A stretch of DNA of 64,000 bases from Annona cherimola (GCA_030490835.1 CM059972.1:31351452-31415451), one strand, 5' to 3'. Counted from the stretch's first letter, positions 47,006 through 59,085 are shown. Notes: generated by a model from the letters alone, not told the origin. Program-made: numbers and translations.

Positions 47006-47736
47006 AGGAGTGTAACTCGGGTCGGTTCGGTTCAGGTAGTGGTTTACTCTACTCGTACCCTATTTGTAAAGGGTCTACCTTACCCTACCCATTTATTAGT
47101 TCGGTTTCTAGTATACCCTACTCTACCCATTACCCATAGGGTCGGTTCCGGTTTCAGTTACAAATCGGTTCCTTTAATACTCAAATACAATATTTTTTTT
47201 AAAAAAAATTCTATATTATTTTAAATAATGTGAAATAATACTATTTATGTTATGATTATAAGTACATATATTATTATATAAAAATATAAAGTATAAACTA
47301 TCATGACTCAATCATTAAAACTATTAATATATTATAAGCATAAGTCACAAGCGTATTTATAAGAGTCTTTCGAAAGTCAATGACACATATATAAATTCAT
47401 TTAAATTTATACTTCATAAAGTACAAAATTCATTTGAATTTGAATTTGTTAAAAAATGTATGCACATGAGATGTCAAAGACAAATCATAATACATACCAT
47501 ATAATATGTATTATGCATATATAATTATGCACCTAATTAATTACCCATATGAATACCTATGCGGGTCGGTTCTGGGTACCCAACGTATCTATCCTACCAT
47601 ACCCTACCCATACCCATGAGTAATATTTTCTACCCTACCTTACCTATACTCATGAGTAATATTTTCTACCCTATCCTATCCAAATTATGGTCAGGTTGGT
47701 GGGTACCCATGGATACCCTACCTAAGTTGCACCCCT
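47006..47736. mobile_element. Second hAT-like element directly next to the first
   Basis: 731 bp of the same family in the same orientation, with ends AGGAGTGTAACTCGG and CTAAGTTGCACCCCT. Its left flank is the duplication of its neighbour. Its own target duplication cannot be recognised. It is more diverged than the 45229 element. Confidence 0.65.
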
Positions 47737-48494
47737 ATATACTCTGTGGTCATCTATGAGATTGGTGCACTTTTTTACAAATACATATCTTTGATTTATG
47801 CCATCGGGGGCATGCTCTGGTGAATCAAGGGTTTCTTTTCCCTTCCCCAAATGCCAAGTAAGAATTTTTTTTCAATTTCCTCCATTTAAGTGGAGGTATT
47901 TTAATTTTTTCCTATGTGAGGATGTTATTGAACATTTTTCTCCCTTGTATGAAGATTATGAATATGCTTAAATGTAATATGAGTTATCATTATGTATAAG
48001 TATCTATCGAAAAATATATTTTATTTGCAATTTTAGAAAATGATCACTAATTTAGTAAACAGTGATATAACTGCTATGAATGATGAAATAACCTCCAAAA
48101 ACTCATATTTCTAAAATATAAAGAATTTAAAATTTCATTGTAAATATCTGAATTTTTGTGTTTCGAAGTTTTTGTATGAAATTTATAATTTTTTAATATG
48201 TGCATCAAGTGAGTGAGTTTTTTAACGAATTCTTCAATCAATTTGTAGTCTACATAAACATAATTGTCATTTGATAATAGTGGGCATATTGCCAGTGGGG
48301 TGTAATCCACTAGTCAGAGATGCTGGCACGTTAGCACGTCTTAGTTTTGAACCTCCCCTTTATGGGAGCATAATAATTTGTCTTCCGGTTTCGGGGTATT
48401 TGCAAATGTTCCTCCAAAAGATAAGGGTTGTTGAGCTGTAACATTAGGCTGAGGTATATTCATGAAAGCCACAACCAACATCTATAATATACTT
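47737..48494. other. AT-rich spacer, nothing recognised
   Basis: No supported gene or repeat end. Confidence 0.45.
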
Positions 48495-48720
48495 TAAATA
48501 TGCAGAGTCCTGATCCAATGCACTAGGTGCAAAAATTCTTTTTTATATTATTTTGAAATTTTTTATACAACTATAAATAAAAAATCTAAACAAAATCTAA
48601 AAGTCTCCAAAAATGGTAAAAATTAATGTACATATTAAATACACCTAGATTAGCATGTGTGTAAAATTTTTTTAAAAATAAGTGAAATGCACTCGGGTGC
48701 ATTCAGTTGCCACCGAAATA
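48495..48720. mobile_element. Fold-back element with GTGCA tips
   Basis: Tips AATGCACTAGGTGCA and TGCACTCGGGTGCATTCAG enclose the core AAAAATGGTAAAAATTAATGTACATATTAAATACACC. The left arm is shortened. Confidence 0.5.
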
Positions 48721-48802
48721 TGTATACACAATTATGGTGTGTAATTTATAATTTATATTGTATGTAAAAACATCCATAACAAACATCGTGGTGTGTAATT
48801 TA

Positions 48803-49066
48803 TGGGGCATTTATTTATATAAAAAATATTTCAAACTAGAACTTTTCGCTCTCCATAGTTATATTATTTTTTTACTTCTTTTTGTATAAATATTTCACTT
48901 TTCAATCATTTCTATACAATTACTCATACATCAAACATATGTATTTTAACTTTATTCTCTTAGTCATCATCATTATCTCTCTTATACCACGTTATTTTCT
49001 TTTATTTCAAAAGCTTCTACATAAAATACTTTTCATAAAAAAATTTATCATTTTCTAGACACATCC
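48803..49066 (-). mobile_element. Tourist-like MITE copy 12
   Basis: Pyrimidine-rich orientation. The interior matches (AACTTTTCGCTCTCCATAGTTA, TTTTCAATCATTTCTATAC). The tips have decayed to GGGGCATTTAT and AGACACATCC. Confidence 0.7.
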
Positions 49067-49519
49067 ATAATGGAAATTTAAGAAGAGCACCCCTTCAAGC
49101 ATATAACTTTTATCCATTCACTCCACCATGGCGTAGGCCATCATGGTTGAGCTGGACAGGTGCTATAGCCCTCGTAGACGATGTTTTTCATTTATTACAA
49201 AAAGTTTCTCTTATTTGTATTAGGAATATGGTCTTCGCTGTTTGGATTAAAATCCGTTTTATCCATTCATTATGCATAAAATCGTCGCTCATAATTAAAG
49301 CGGATATAATGAGATGTCTGTTCTATTTTTCAGAAATCCTTCGATGAAGTAATAACCATTCTATTGACTACTAAAAGCGCTTTCTATTTCAGCTGGTTTT
49401 ATTAGCTGCATTAATAGCCAGCGTGATCAGATATATTCTCTCCTTTTTCCGACTGGGCTCTAAAGCACAAGAGCCAAAAGAGACGGATGATCATGAACGC
49501 GTGCTGTCCTCAAACACCT

Positions 49520-49745
49520 ACCTTTTGAGAGCCCGATCAGGTGCACCGTGGCGCACTGGCTTTCGGTGCACCGGAGTGAATTATCAAATTATTACCAATT
49601 TAAAAAAATATATATATAAATCTCTAAAAATGGTAAAAATTAATAAACATATTAAATAATTTAGATTCACAATTTCATAAAAATTTTAAAAAATTAAAAA
49701 ATTGATTAAATATACTTGGATGCACTGAAGCTAAGTGCGACTAAC
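49520..49745. mobile_element. Fold-back element with GTGCACC tips
   Basis: Left tip GGTGCACCGTGGCGCACTGGC and right tip GGATGCACTGAAGCTAAGTGC flank the core (AAAAATGGTAAAAATTAATAAACATATTAAAT). It is related to the copies at 17217 and 48495. Confidence 0.5.
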
Positions 49746-50083
49746 TACATTTAATAAAATCTTATTTTTCCTTATATGTAGGTTTCAAATCCAAGTAGGG
49801 TTCTCATATGTGGGTGATATGCTTGCACAATTTACGTAAATCGAAATAATGTTGATAGATCACAAGTGGCTTTTACCCCAGGGAATTTTGTAGCTATATT
49901 CTTCCTCACTAGGAAAGAGAGAACCTAAGTCACTACCTAAAAATACATGATGGCGACACATGCAAATCCAATGTTTTGTATTATGCTTTTCTGGCTATTA
50001 CCCAAATGATGGCCACCCTATCCTCATGCCCTAACAAATTAGATAGGGCGCAACTTACAAAGGTTGTCCATAGTTACTTTAAA

Positions 50084-50500
50084 GCCGACTGATCATTTAC
50101 GACCGGTCGGAAATTCGGTGATTTCCGACCGGTCAAAAAATATTTTTTTTTTAATTTTTTTTGAAAAATAATTTTATAAACATGTTAATCTAGTTATATT
50201 TAATCTATAAACCAAATTTTACCATTTTTAGATATGTATATATATTTATTTTGATTTTTTAAATACAGGGGTATTTAAGTCATTTTAAATATTCTTAAAA
50301 TGACTTAAATACCCCTGTATTTAAAAATCCAAAATAAATATATATACATATCTAAAAATGATAAAATTTGGTTTATAGATTAAATATAACTAGATTAACA
50401 TGTTTATAAAATTATTTTTCAAAAAAAAAAACAAAAAAAAATATTTTTTGACCGGTCGGAAATCACCGGATTTCCGACCGGTCGTAGAAGATCAGGTCTC
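50084..50500. mobile_element. Intact Mutator-like fold-back element, 417 bp
   Basis: A 9-bp target duplication TACTTTAAA borders it (50075-50083, 50501-50509), the usual size for Mutator-like elements. Nearly the whole element is a palindrome of two arms of about 190 bp: tips CGACCGGTCGGAAAT, core ATCTAGTTATATTTAATCTATAAACCAAATTTTACC, and centre AAAATGACTTAAATACCCC against its complement. It is non-coding and would fold into one long hairpin. Confidence 0.88.
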
Positions 50501-50929
50501 TACTTTAAAATGGACAAGGTGGATTTATGTTTTTCCGTGCAAAAGATAACGTCAGTTTAAAATTAAAAAAATACATAATCCAGTTAAGGGATAAGAGGTT
50601 TCATAGTGTAAGAATGTTGTTTGGCATTGTGGGCAGTGAAAAAATGAAGTAGAGAAAATAATTTTTTAAAAAAATTTAGTAGTAATGGGATATGACAAGA
50701 GTAGAATAAGAAAAAATAAGGTAATTATGTGAGAAAATAGAGAGATTTTTGTGGATTTAACCCTCTCATTGTGAAATAGCTTATTATACCTTTAAGACAT
50801 GATATTATTATATATAAACTAAGTTTTAACATTTTTGAAAATCTGTATTTATTTTTCTAGATTTTTAAATAAATACCTTAACAGTTAAAATTACTAAAAT
50901 AATTGTGTTTAAAGGACTTCGTTTCTATA

Positions 50930-51395
50930 TAACCAAGTTATATAAAAACAATCTCATGTAATCCTCTTAAATTTTAAATTATTGATGATTAATTTAATAT
51001 TATACCATTCATAGTATTTAACATAACTTGTTTATCCAAGAGACCAAATTTCATCCAAATCAAGTATTTGCATAAGCCGTATTTTGTTCAAAAATATATC
51101 TTTATGTGCAAATTATGAAAAATGCTTAGATCCATTTATACATGTATCAGAGCGTAATAATACTTTATACAGTCATTGATCCACATAATAATAATATTTT
51201 AGATGGTTTAGATGTCACTTTTATTGCGTTGATTTTATACATTTATAGATAAGACCCATATATAGTGAAATTAAAAAAATAAAAGGATTTCCAAAATACT
51301 ATAAATGATGTTAAATACAATAGATTGAGTGAATTTTTCAATGACCATTAAAATTTTATGGATAGGTTATATAGAAAAGCGGTTTCATAGAAGTA
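50930..51395 (+). repeat. Dispersed repeat family D, copy 3
   Basis: Shares CATCCAAATCAAGTATTTGCATA, AATGCTTAGATCCATTTATACATG, TTTTAGATGGTTTAGATGT and the right end GGTTTCATAGAAG with the other copies. The end motifs CGTTTCTATATAACC (left) and GGTTATATAGAAAAGCGG (right) are inverted, which supports a DNA-transposon origin. Confidence 0.6.
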
Positions 51396-51829
51396 GGACC
51401 GGTGTTTAAAAATCTAAAAAATATAAGTTTTCAAAAATGTTAAAATTTAATTTATATATTAAAACTACCTAAATGAACAAACTTATGAAAAAGTGACAAC
51501 TATGAAAAAGTAGAGAAAGGAATATCTTTGAAAGGTGTGATAGCAATATGATATGATAAGAGTAAAGCGAAAAAGATAATTATGTAAAAAACAAAAGTTT
51601 TTATGTATTTAACCCTAAGTGTGGGGAAAAAATTGTTAGATTTTGAAGTTCAAACTCTAACAAATCTAAAATACAATTTCTGCATGTTTGCAAATCTAAT
51701 ATGAGGATTACTACATCAATTTGGCTATTACTTTCATGTAAACTCGATTTATATTTTCCATTTTTATTGTTTTATCTCGCTCTTGATTTTGTTCCCTTTT
51801 TCTGCAAAGGTTGCTATTTCATGCACCTA

Positions 51830-52080
51830 TGTGCATTTAGCTTTAATACACTCATGTGCGAATATCCATTTTTAAATTTTTTTATATAATAGTTATCTAA
51901 GTGTATGCAACATGTATATTGATCTTAAAATTTTCAAAAAATATCTAAAAATCTTCGATGGTAAAAATTAATAAATATTTTAAATATATTTAAATTAATA
52001 GTTGTGTGAAAAATTTTAAAAAAATAAAAAATGTATTAAATACACTCGGGTAAATTAAGCTTAAGTGCACCCCGTACATG
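51830..52080. mobile_element. Fold-back element with GTGCA tips, degraded
   Basis: Tips TGTGCATTTAGCTTTAATACACTC and ACACTCGGGTAAATTAAGCTTAAGTGCAC. The core CGATGGTAAAAATTAATAAATATTTTAAATATATTTAAATTAATAG is recognisable. Confidence 0.45.
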
Positions 52081-52384
52081 GCATTACCGTTTCTACAATT
52101 GTGCTATATAATAGAGTCCTATTTTCAACTATTGTAGAGCAGCTATGATAGGGATGACTATAGTAAAATAAACTTGACAAGATGACTACATAAAAAGATA
52201 TATAAAATGATTTACTATAGAAATAATAATAAAAAGTAAGATCACAATTTTTATAAATAGTACCATCAATCATGCTTGTGGGGGGATTTCAACTTTAACA
52301 AACGAAGTAGAACAAAAAATAAATACAATACTAATTAAATGCATGAATGTTAATTTTTACGTGTTACACAAATGGGTCATCTAA

Positions 52385-52990
52385 ATTAAACATTAATAAA
52401 ATAAAATTTATCTAAATTATTTTATTAGTTAAAATTTTATGCCCACCTTGATTTTTTATTTTAAAATTCATCTAGATGAAACGTTCATAAAACAAAAATT
52501 ATCTAAATTATTTTGTTAGTTAAATGTATAGACACTTTGATTTTTATTTTTAAAATTCATCTAAATTAAACACTCATAAAACAAAAACTATCTAAATTAT
52601 TTTGTTGACTAAATTTATATTAACTTTGATTTTTTAAATTCATGTTGATTAAACATTCATAGAACAAAAATTATCTAAATTATTTTGTTGATCAAACCTG
52701 TACTCCCTTTGATTTTTATTTTAAAAATTCATGTTGATTAAACATTAACAGAACAAAAATTATCTAAATTATTTTGTTGATTAAATTTATACTCACTTTG
52801 ATTTTTATATTTGAATTCATGTTGATTAAGCATTTATAGAACAAAAATTATGTAAATTATTTTGTTGATTAAATTTATACTCACTTTGATGTTTTATTTT
52901 TAAAATTCACCTAAATTAAATACTCATAAAATAAAAATATCTAAATTATTTTATTAATTAAAGTCACGCCTACTTTGGTTTTTATTTTTA
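52385..52990. repeat. Tandem repeat, about seven units of 84-92 bp
   Basis: Each unit carries TCTAAATTATTTTGTTGATTAAA-TT, then ACTTTGATTTTTATTTT-AAATTCAT and TAAACATTCATAGAACAAAAA. Unit anchors lie near 52410, 52502, 52590, 52674, 52764, 52850 and 52939. The units are diverged. Confidence 0.82.
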
Positions 52991-53256
52991 AATTTCGTTG
53001 AAATTGAACATTCCGATTAATAAAATCAAAATGCCAAATTGAATTATTATTTCGTAACATATGTTTATTTTGCAATAAAATTATTTACTTGCTTGCTGGC
53101 TCATGTCCTTTAGAAAACAATTTTTTTTATAAATGACTATTCGATGCAAATAATAAGTTCGTTGCTTATAATTATATATGCAATCATACGTTCATTGCGT
53201 ATGATGAAAGTATATTTTTATTGCTATAACGACGGTTAGTTGCGGATAATTAGTGG

Positions 53257-53278
53257 CTGAAGTTGAGTTTTTCTAGTG
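53257..53278 (-). mobile_element. Possible CACTA-type transposon end
   Basis: On the minus strand the sequence starts CACTAGAAAAACTCAACTTC with repeated short motifs inside, as in CACTA elements. No partner end was found, so this is one-sided evidence. Confidence 0.25.
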
Positions 53279-53869
53279 GAATTGGCCGTGCATAAGTTTC
53301 TGAGATGAAGTTTCATGCGTTTTCATCCTAATTAATCACGACTCTTATTTAGTTTAATTTTACAACCCTATGAGGCCATGACTAATAAATAATAATACTC
53401 TTTCTCTGCTACAACACATGCTTCATATATCTGCAACATTGCCCTTTATTCCCCATTTCAACAATCAAAAGGCACCCATAGTCCTTGCAGGCTCATGGGA
53501 TAGTGTGCGGTGAGATCGTGAGATGCTCCTCAAAAAGTCACCAGAGGCCATGGAATACTCTGACGAGTGATGCTTGGCTTCTTCTCTTTCCTCCAGTAGC
53601 CAGTTGCAACGCTGTTGGCGATGGGGCATATAAAGCGTATTGTTAATACTTTTTGAAAGTGATCGAATATATTTGGAAATTTTAGTCAACTATACTGGCA
53701 TATTTGAAAAATTCACTAGTATTCGAACTTTTGGGCCGCTTAGGATGATCGGGGAGAAAAGAAAACTGATCTTTTTTATCTCCGAAAAAGGATTTTTATT
53801 TACAAATTTTTTTCGATATATAATTGTCTTACTTTTTATATTTTTAATACTATTTTTAATTTCATAAAA

Positions 53870-54302
53870 AATAATAATTTTAGAAAATTAAATTTATTTA
53901 TTGTATTTCATATTATTTGTTTAGTTAGGAGACTAAATTTTATTCATTCCACATTTGTCTAAAAATACATATTTATGCTAAATTATGAAAAACGTTTAAA
54001 TCTATTTACATATGTAGTAGAATATAATAATATTTATAGAATTATTTATCCGCACGATAATAATATTTTAGATGGTTTAGGTGTTGGCAATTCAACTTTA
54101 AAATTTATATTCAATATTAAAATATTTTATTATATTGATTTTAGACTTTTTAGATGGGACTCATCACGATGGTATTAGATAAATGAAAAGATTTATGATA
54201 ATATAAATAATACTAAATGCTTTATTTGAATTTTTTTATCAAATATTATGAAATTAAAAGGTTAAAAATGAAAAGAATAAGAAGTTTTATAGAAGCATAA
54301 TG
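53870..54302 (+). repeat. Dispersed repeat family D, copy 4
   Basis: Shares TTTGTTTAGTTAGGAGACTAAATTTTATTC, TTTTAGATGGTTTAGGTGTTG and the right end GTTTTATAGAAGC with the other copies. Confidence 0.55.
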
Positions 54303-54724
54303 ATTATTTTAAAATAGAAAAACGCCTGTTGACAGCACGATCAAGACATTATTGGTGGATAACAACTACTCTAGGAGATGTTTGATAATATGAAAAATTG
54401 TAGAATTATGAGAAAAGGGTGTAAAATGGACAAGAAAATATTTTAAAAAGTGCGAGATTTGTATAAAATAATAAGAATAAAGTTAGAATAAATAGGGTCG
54501 TATTTGAAGGCAGTTATAAGAAAAAATAATTAAAATATGAGGATAAAATTCAAAAAATAAAATAATTGGAAGGAAGACAGCCGTACGCTGCCACGCCGTC
54601 TTCCCAAGAATTGCAGCGGTTCTCCGCTCGCTGCGATTGCCAAACGTCGCAACGAACACAGAAATGATAAGGTAATAAATACTTTGCTCACTTTCGAAAC
54701 TGAATTTCGGTTCATAACTCCCAT

Positions 54725-55003
54725 GTATAAAAGAGACGCCAGGTACGAAACGCGCTTGGACGGTTAAACACGCGTCTCGCTCTCGCCGTCTCCATGCGTG
54801 CCGGCTGCGACGACGCCATCAAATGCCCGAATTCTCCACGTGCAAAACGTGATCAACCTGACAGCCAATCGCAGGAATCATCCAATCCTAATCTAGTAAT
54901 CATTGAAAGCAGATCGAATTCCGGGCACAAGAAAACTCAAGATGAGCGGAAATCAGTACACGTGAACGGTCCAGATTACATAAACCGGTCGGCAAACGTC
55001 TGA
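54725..55003 (+). CDS. Candidate small gene, TATA box plus 69-codon open frame
   Basis: TATAAAAG (54725-54732) is followed 62 bp later by an ATG (54794) that opens a 69-codon hydrophilic frame ending at 55003 (starts MRAGCDDAIKCPNS; no signal peptide, no membrane segment). It lies in a GC-rich island (54560-55320) unlike the surroundings. The island also has ACACGTG and CCACGTG G-box-like motifs and a CCAAT. I recognise no protein family. The frame could be chance within a displaced promoter. Confidence 0.22.
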
Positions 55004-56019
55004 GGCGGACAAACTAATCGTGGCGCAGCCAACCAGTTTGGTGTAATTGCGGAATCGTGTCCCCACCGCCTCGTGGTAAAACTCCACATGCAACCGTTGT
55101 ACATTAGATCGGCTACTTGCGTCGGGCGGGGAGCACCTATGGCATTGTGGCCCACCCGGCAACGTGGCTCACTTAGCCTGATTGATTACCGGTTTTTTCA
55201 AAGGGCGAAGGGCCAGCTGCATGATTCATCAGACGGATTAGCTATTGACCTTTGCGTATACCTTTTTCAGGGGGCGTTTGACGTTGGGATTTTGGTTACA
55301 CAAATTTACTAATTATGAGGCTGCTTGGGAAGCTATAAAACTTCAGCGATGTTTTTTTTAGCCATGAAAACATTCACCATTTAATGGCTTGTTCACCAAT
55401 TGCAGCCATTAACTTCACTGGTCATCATGCAACGAAAATTTAACATGCGCCGGTGGACGCATTTGTTTCATCAACAGGTTCGGAAATGCAGCAGTCGACA
55501 GTGAAGTGAAAAATCGGCCGATTGAAATAACGTTTTTTCTCAACTCCCTTGACAAGCTGAAAAACTTTATTAGAATATGTGAGTTTTGTCAATTGCCCAA
55601 ACAACCTCCATATATAAGCTTTCGTAAAAAGTTGATTAATTCGAAAGTTATCTTATAAATTTTACAAGTTTAAATCATCGAATAAAGTATAAGTCTTTTA
55701 TGTCTAAAAATTTTATTATCTGATTTTTAATTTCTATTTTTATAATGATCTAAATTAGAAATAAGAAAGATAAATGGCTATATAAACGGTTGCGAACTCC
55801 GAATTATGTATGAGAGTTTTTTTTTTAACATTCCGTCATTGAAAAAAGAAAGTATTTTTCTCTAAAAAACTCTGTGCGCTAACTTTGAAGACCGAGAATC
55901 ACAAAATTCAAGAACAACATCAATTACTATGGATTTAGGTACACTCATACTTTTATTCTGTTCTTCTTGATAATTTAGTATGTAGGATCTTAAAATAATT
56001 ATGATTTTAGTCAATGTAA
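55004..56019. other. GC-rich island grading into AT-rich spacer
   Basis: The first 300 bp continue the GC-rich island without a recognisable gene. From about 55550 the DNA is AT-rich spacer. Confidence 0.4.
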
Positions 56020-56565
56020 CTAAATTACATAGAAGCGATCTTATATAACTAGTTTACATAAAAGCGGCGCCGTGTAACCCCTTGATTTTTAAAATATTGA
56101 TGATTGATGTAAAATTCAATCCATTCATTGTATTTAATATTGCTTGTTTAGTTATGTGACAAAGTTTCATCCAAATCAAGTATATGCATGACCATATTTG
56201 CTTAATATATATATATATATATTCGTGTATAAATTATTAAAAAAATGCTTAAATCAATTCACACATGTATTAGAATGAAATAGTACTTTATAGAATAATT
56301 TATCTACATAATAATAATACTTTTTTTTGAAAAATATAGTAGTGATATTTTAGATTGTTTAAATATCAAAAAACTACTTTAAGATTTATATTTTAGTATT
56401 AAACCATTTTATTGCATTAATTTTACACATTTATATATGAAACTCACATATAGTGAAACTAAATGGTGTTAAATACAATTGATAAAGTGAATTTTTCATC
56501 AACCATTAAGCTATTAAAAATGAAAGAAATTTCATAGAAAAAAAAAGTTTCATAGAAGTGTGAGC
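56020..56565 (+). repeat. Dispersed repeat family D, copy 5
   Basis: Shares AAAGTTTCATCCAAATCAAGTATATGCATGACCATATTTG, TTTATAGAATAATTTATCTACATAATAATAATA and the right end GTTTCATAGAAGTG. It contains an (AT)n tract at about 56205-56222. Confidence 0.6.
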
Positions 56566-56648
56566 ATTAATCAATAAGATTTCTCAATATTTGAAAGATC
56601 CTTGGATCTTAAATAGTACGTGTGTGGTATGAGTTCTTTTCATTCTCA

Positions 56649-58415
56649 ATCAGAATTTTTAAACATACATAAGAATTTTATCCATAATTCCTCATATACC
56701 CATATATTTTTTAAAAAAAATCTTCTCGTCCCCACATATTTCATCTAAATTTTTTTCTATACCCACGCCATTACTCTCTATTAGATACGTTGGATTTTGA
56801 TTTTTGATTTTTAATATTTTCATAATTTTCAAATTACCCATCTATATTCTAATGTTTTTTTTTTTGATAGTTTATATTTACATACATCTCAACACATATT
56901 ACATTGTAATTCTGAGACATTCTTACAAATAAGGAGATACATAACTCCTCCAAAGAAATCTGGAGACACAGCTCCACCAAAGAATTAGGAAGAACAACTT
57001 CCATCCAGTCCAAGGGAGACAACAGCTCCCACCCTACCTCAAAGGGAGACCACAGCTCCCACACCATTTTTCCGGGCCGAAATCCCAATGGGATTCGAAC
57101 CCACGACCTGCGCGCTAAGGGTACAACGACCCTGCCACCTGCGCTAGCCGCAGGTGACATCTATATTCTAATGTTATGCCAATAGAAATAAGAAATTCAC
57201 CAAAAGCACAAATCAAACTGTGGATTAGCAATCTCTACCACAAATCTATAGTTGACTTGCAAATCAAAACCAACTAGCAGCAATCTGCTATATTGATTCG
57301 TCCTCATCAATTCCAAACCATTGTAGTCATCCACCATCCCTGTCAATTCGCCACAAGTAATGGAGGAGAAATTATTAAGGTTGTTGCAACATTTTTGGTG
57401 TTGGGTTTATGATGTGCTTGCAGGTTATAATGGGTGATCGATTATGGTAGAGATGAGTTGCTTAGATGGTTGGTAATCTTTGACTTAGCTATGGATGATC
57501 AGCGATTTTCTACTGCTGGATTATAAGTGCAAACAGGGGCACTATCATTGTTGTTGTTGATGGATAGAAGTAGGTTGCTACGATTTAGGGATGATTTTTG
57601 TTTTCATAGAATTTGGCAGCAAGAAGAACAAAGGTGGTTGCCGATTGATGTTAGAGAAGATGCAGGTGGGTTCGGTCATTGATTGGTGTTGCAACTGGCA
57701 GATATGCATTGGCTTGGAAACATTGACAGGTTGATCGTTGAGTTAGTATCATGGCTAGATTTTTGGTGTTGATTCTTTGCCAGTTTTGATGGTTGATTTT
57801 CCATCCAGAAGAGACTATTGCCGCGACTAGTCGAAGCTGTGGATTTAATGGCTTCCGTGAGAGGATTTGGCGTTATTGGATTTAAGAAGAGTGCTAGAGA
57901 TGGTGGGAAGCAAGGCAGCATAGCTATTAGGTTAAGCTCGAATGTTGGATTTACAACGAGTTTTCTTTTGTAGATTTGGAAGGATGTTATGTTTTCAGCC
58001 TTGAGTTTTCAGTGGTGCACTAGCTATTGCCTATTCGAATCAAAGGAGAGATATAAAGATCATTGGTTGTGGAGCTTCCATGGCAGACGGCTAATTGCTG
58101 AAATCACAAGACAGATGCAGAGATCATTGACTGTGGAGCTTCCATGGAAAACGGTTGGAGAAGGTGAGGTAGATGATATATTTGCTTCGTTTATGCGATA
58201 TTACTAGTGGCTAGGAAGGTGGGCGATGGCATTCATGATTAAAGATGGTCAGAGAAGAAAGCTATGGCAACGGTTAACGATAACTGCTGATTGTGATAAT
58301 TGCATTGGTGTCGGAAGAATTTTTGATAAAATTCAACAGTAAAACAGAAATTTCAAAAATTCGTGAGTATATGAGTAATTATAGGTAAAATTCGTAAGTA
58401 TATTTGGAAATTTTC
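56649..58415. mobile_element. Mutator-like element with terminal inverted repeats, carrying a SINE
   Basis: A 10-bp direct repeat TTCATTCTCA borders it (56639-56648, 58416-58425), of which 9 bp is the expected Mutator size. The ends are inverted over about 60 bp (left GAATTTTTAAACATACATAAGAATTTTATCC; right, complemented, GAAAATTTCCAAATATACTTACGAATTTTACC). The interior (57180-58330) is less AT-rich, has a 35-bp direct duplication (58057-58091, 58121-58155) and may be captured host sequence. No transposase frame is present. Confidence 0.65.
56857..57157 (-). mobile_element. tRNA-derived SINE, full length
   Basis: About 301 bp between 18-bp target duplications CATCTATATTCTAATGTT (56839-56856, 57158-57175). 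On the minus strand the head has an A box TAGCGCAGGTGG (57135-57146) and a B box GGTTCGAATCC (57091-57101), the internal RNA polymerase III promoter. The body has repeated GGGAGCTGTGGTCTCCC-like blocks, and the tail is a poly(A) of about 10. The 103-codon frame across it is not a gene. Confidence 0.93.
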
Positions 58416-58599
58416 TTCATTCTCACTTCAGTTTTTAAATTTAGTATAATTTTTTCTACTCTCAATTCAATATACATCGTTACATTCCTATTTTATTTAT
58501 CCATTTTATTCAAGCTTTGTATCATTTTGAAACAAATCGTAATTAATATTCTTAATATTTTGTATTTGACATCGTAATTAATATTTTGACATCGTAATT

Positions 58600-59085
58600 A
58601 ATATTTTGTATTTATGGTCCCATGCTATTTTTAATATTTTGATATTTGATGAGAAATTTACTACATTTATTATATTTACAACATTTTTTAAGTTAGAAAA
58701 TCAAACTTGATCCAAATCAAATCTATGTGCATGGGCAATATTAGTTGAAAAATATATTTTTTGTAAATTATAAAAAATACTTAAATTAATTTACACATGC
58801 GTTAAAATATAATAATACTTGGTAAAATCATTTATTTGCATATAATGATATTTTAAATGGTTTAGATGTTGAAAATATAATTTCGAAATTAATATTTAAC
58901 ATTTAAAATTTTTATTAAGTTGATTTTACACATTTATAGTTAGAGACTATGTATAATAATATTAGATAAATAAATTTTTTTAATGATAATATAAATGATA
59001 TTAAATATAATAAATGAAGTAAATTTTACATCAAATATTAAAATATTAAAAATGTAAAGAGTTAAGCAACCGCTGTAAAGCAACT
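58600..59085 (+). repeat. Dispersed repeat family D, copy 6
   Basis: Shares AAACTTGATCCAAATCAAATCTATGTGCATG, TTTTAAATGGTTTAGATGTTGAAAAT and TTGATTTTACACATTTATAG with the other copies. The right end is decayed. Confidence 0.55.

Noticed and set aside
45229..47736. Pair of LTRs of a small retrotransposon
   Set aside because: Ends are inverted (AGGGGTGCAA and TTGCACCCCT) within each element, and there is no primer site or polypurine tract.
52385..52990. CRISPR-like array
   Set aside because: Units are adjacent diverged tandem repeats without constant repeats and variable spacers, and the DNA is of plant origin.
57091..57150. Possible tRNA gene
   Set aside because: A and B boxes are present but the acceptor stem and anticodon arm do not fold as a tRNA; long target duplications and poly(A) identify a SINE.
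56849..57160. 103-codon minus-strand frame
   Set aside because: It lies entirely within a SINE; the Arg-rich start is the tRNA-like head.
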